From Marinococcus halophilus (GTDB taxonomy: Bacteria; Bacillota; Bacilli; Bacillales; Marinococcaceae): DNA of 64,000 nucleotides. The notes below the pieces were generated by a model. That model was given only the letters and a program-made list of their open reading frames with translations, was not told where the DNA came from and did no database searches. Of this stretch, positions 63,724 to 64,000 are shown one piece after another (positions within the stretch are counted from its first letter, which is position 1; every line of letters begins with the position of its first letter). The stretch covers positions 1 to 64,000 of the forward strand of contig NZ_NPFA01000010.1 of NCBI RefSeq assembly GCF_002265875.1. The letters run 5' to 3'. The position numbers and the translations under genes are program-made.

Positions 63724-64000
63724 TTACAGTTTTGTTACGGGTTTGTCGTTTGTTTTTTCAACAGCTTTATCATGCTGAATTTGAATTGCTTCTTCATATT
63801 TTTTGTTCCACGATTTCAATGAAACAATATATATGATAACGGTTACAACAAAAAGAATTAAAAACATCGGCAAAAACATAGAGGACACGATGCCTTCTGT
63901 ATAAGCAACACCCCACGGAGAAAATACTAAATAAGTGAAGGCTACTGCGCTAAGCAACACTGTAGTTACTGGCAGAGCGTATTTCCAGGGGGTCATATTA
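63724..64000 (-). CDS. C-terminal part of a membrane transporter (continues beyond window)
   Basis: About 91 residues with two hydrophobic helices (WKYALPVTTVLLSAVAFTYL and FLPMFLILFVVTVIIYIV) and a charged tail KSWNKKYEEAIQIQHDKAVEK. No stop codon precedes the ATG at 63996 before the window edge, so this is more likely the end of a larger permease, APC-like in layout, than a complete small protein. It ends 13 bases before the oxidoreductase gene, so it is probably the uptake system of the same operon. Confidence 0.6.
   Translation of the reverse strand, partial: NMTPWKYALPVTTVLLSAVAFTYLVFSPWGVAYTEGIVSSMFLPMFLILFVVTVIIYIVSLKSWNKKYEEAIQIQHDKAVEKTNDKPVTKL

Overview
The window looks like chromosome of a moderately GC-rich, low-acid-tolerance-unremarkable but acidic-proteome Bacillaceae, most likely a halo-alkaliphile. 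The gene order trxB-yvcD-his operon-yvoF-ppaX-lgt-hprK-yvlD/C/B-uvrA-uvrB-minJ-ctpB-yvjA-prfB-secA-hpf and fliT-fliS-fliD follows Bacillus subtilis closely. An Alkalicoccus-like host is my inference, from this synteny plus the sugar cluster at the right end; no rRNA or tRNA gene is present to test it. Almost every gene lies on the minus strand, so transcription runs right to left.

1-26.8 kb is a conserved core: the 5' end of trxB, a TPR protein, a complete eight-gene hisZGDBHAFI operon, the prolipoprotein/HPr kinase block (yvoF, ppaX, lgt, hprK), an envelope-stress operon (yvlB-yvlC-yvlD) behind a textbook SigW promoter, the SOS-controlled uvrB-uvrA pair with a LexA box, minJ, ctpB, a YitT-type membrane protein, prfB with its programmed frameshift, secA without its usual zinc-binding tail, and hpf. 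The ctpB-yvjA gap, where B. subtilis has ftsEX and cccB, holds only diverged copies of an intergenic repeat.

27-34.1 kb is a GABA-use module (gabT, an APC permease and gabD, with divergent gabR) plus a lipoprotein gene, sitting between hpf and the flagellar fliT-fliS-fliD block (34.1-37.5 kb).

37.6-55.1 kb is an accessory carbon-acid region. A gluconate set (gntK-gntP-gnd) is divergent from an RpiR-type regulator. Then come an SRAP protein, small membrane proteins, a GNAT enzyme and a diguanylate cyclase. An eight-gene operon under a LacI regulator follows: kdgK, uxuA, uxuB, kdgA, a TRAP transporter and a zinc dehydrogenase. Together these would import a hexonate or hexuronate-type acid (L-gulonate or D-mannonate fit best) and convert it through 2-keto-3-deoxygluconate to pyruvate and glyceraldehyde 3-phosphate. 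Two identical LacI-type operators and a perfect cre box mark its control.

55.2-64 kb is the most interesting part. It carries a Gfo/Idh oxidoreductase, an AraA/FucI-fold isomerase, a PfkA-type kinase, a GntR/UTRA regulator, a class II aldolase, an aldehyde dehydrogenase, an AEC carrier and an unknown membrane protein. The enzyme set matches, step by step, the sulfo-EMP2 route of sulfoquinovose breakdown, with the Gfo/Idh protein as a candidate NAD-dependent sulfoquinovosidase and the AEC carrier as a candidate sulfolactate exporter. This is inference from family composition and order; substrate specificity cannot be read from the sequence alone.
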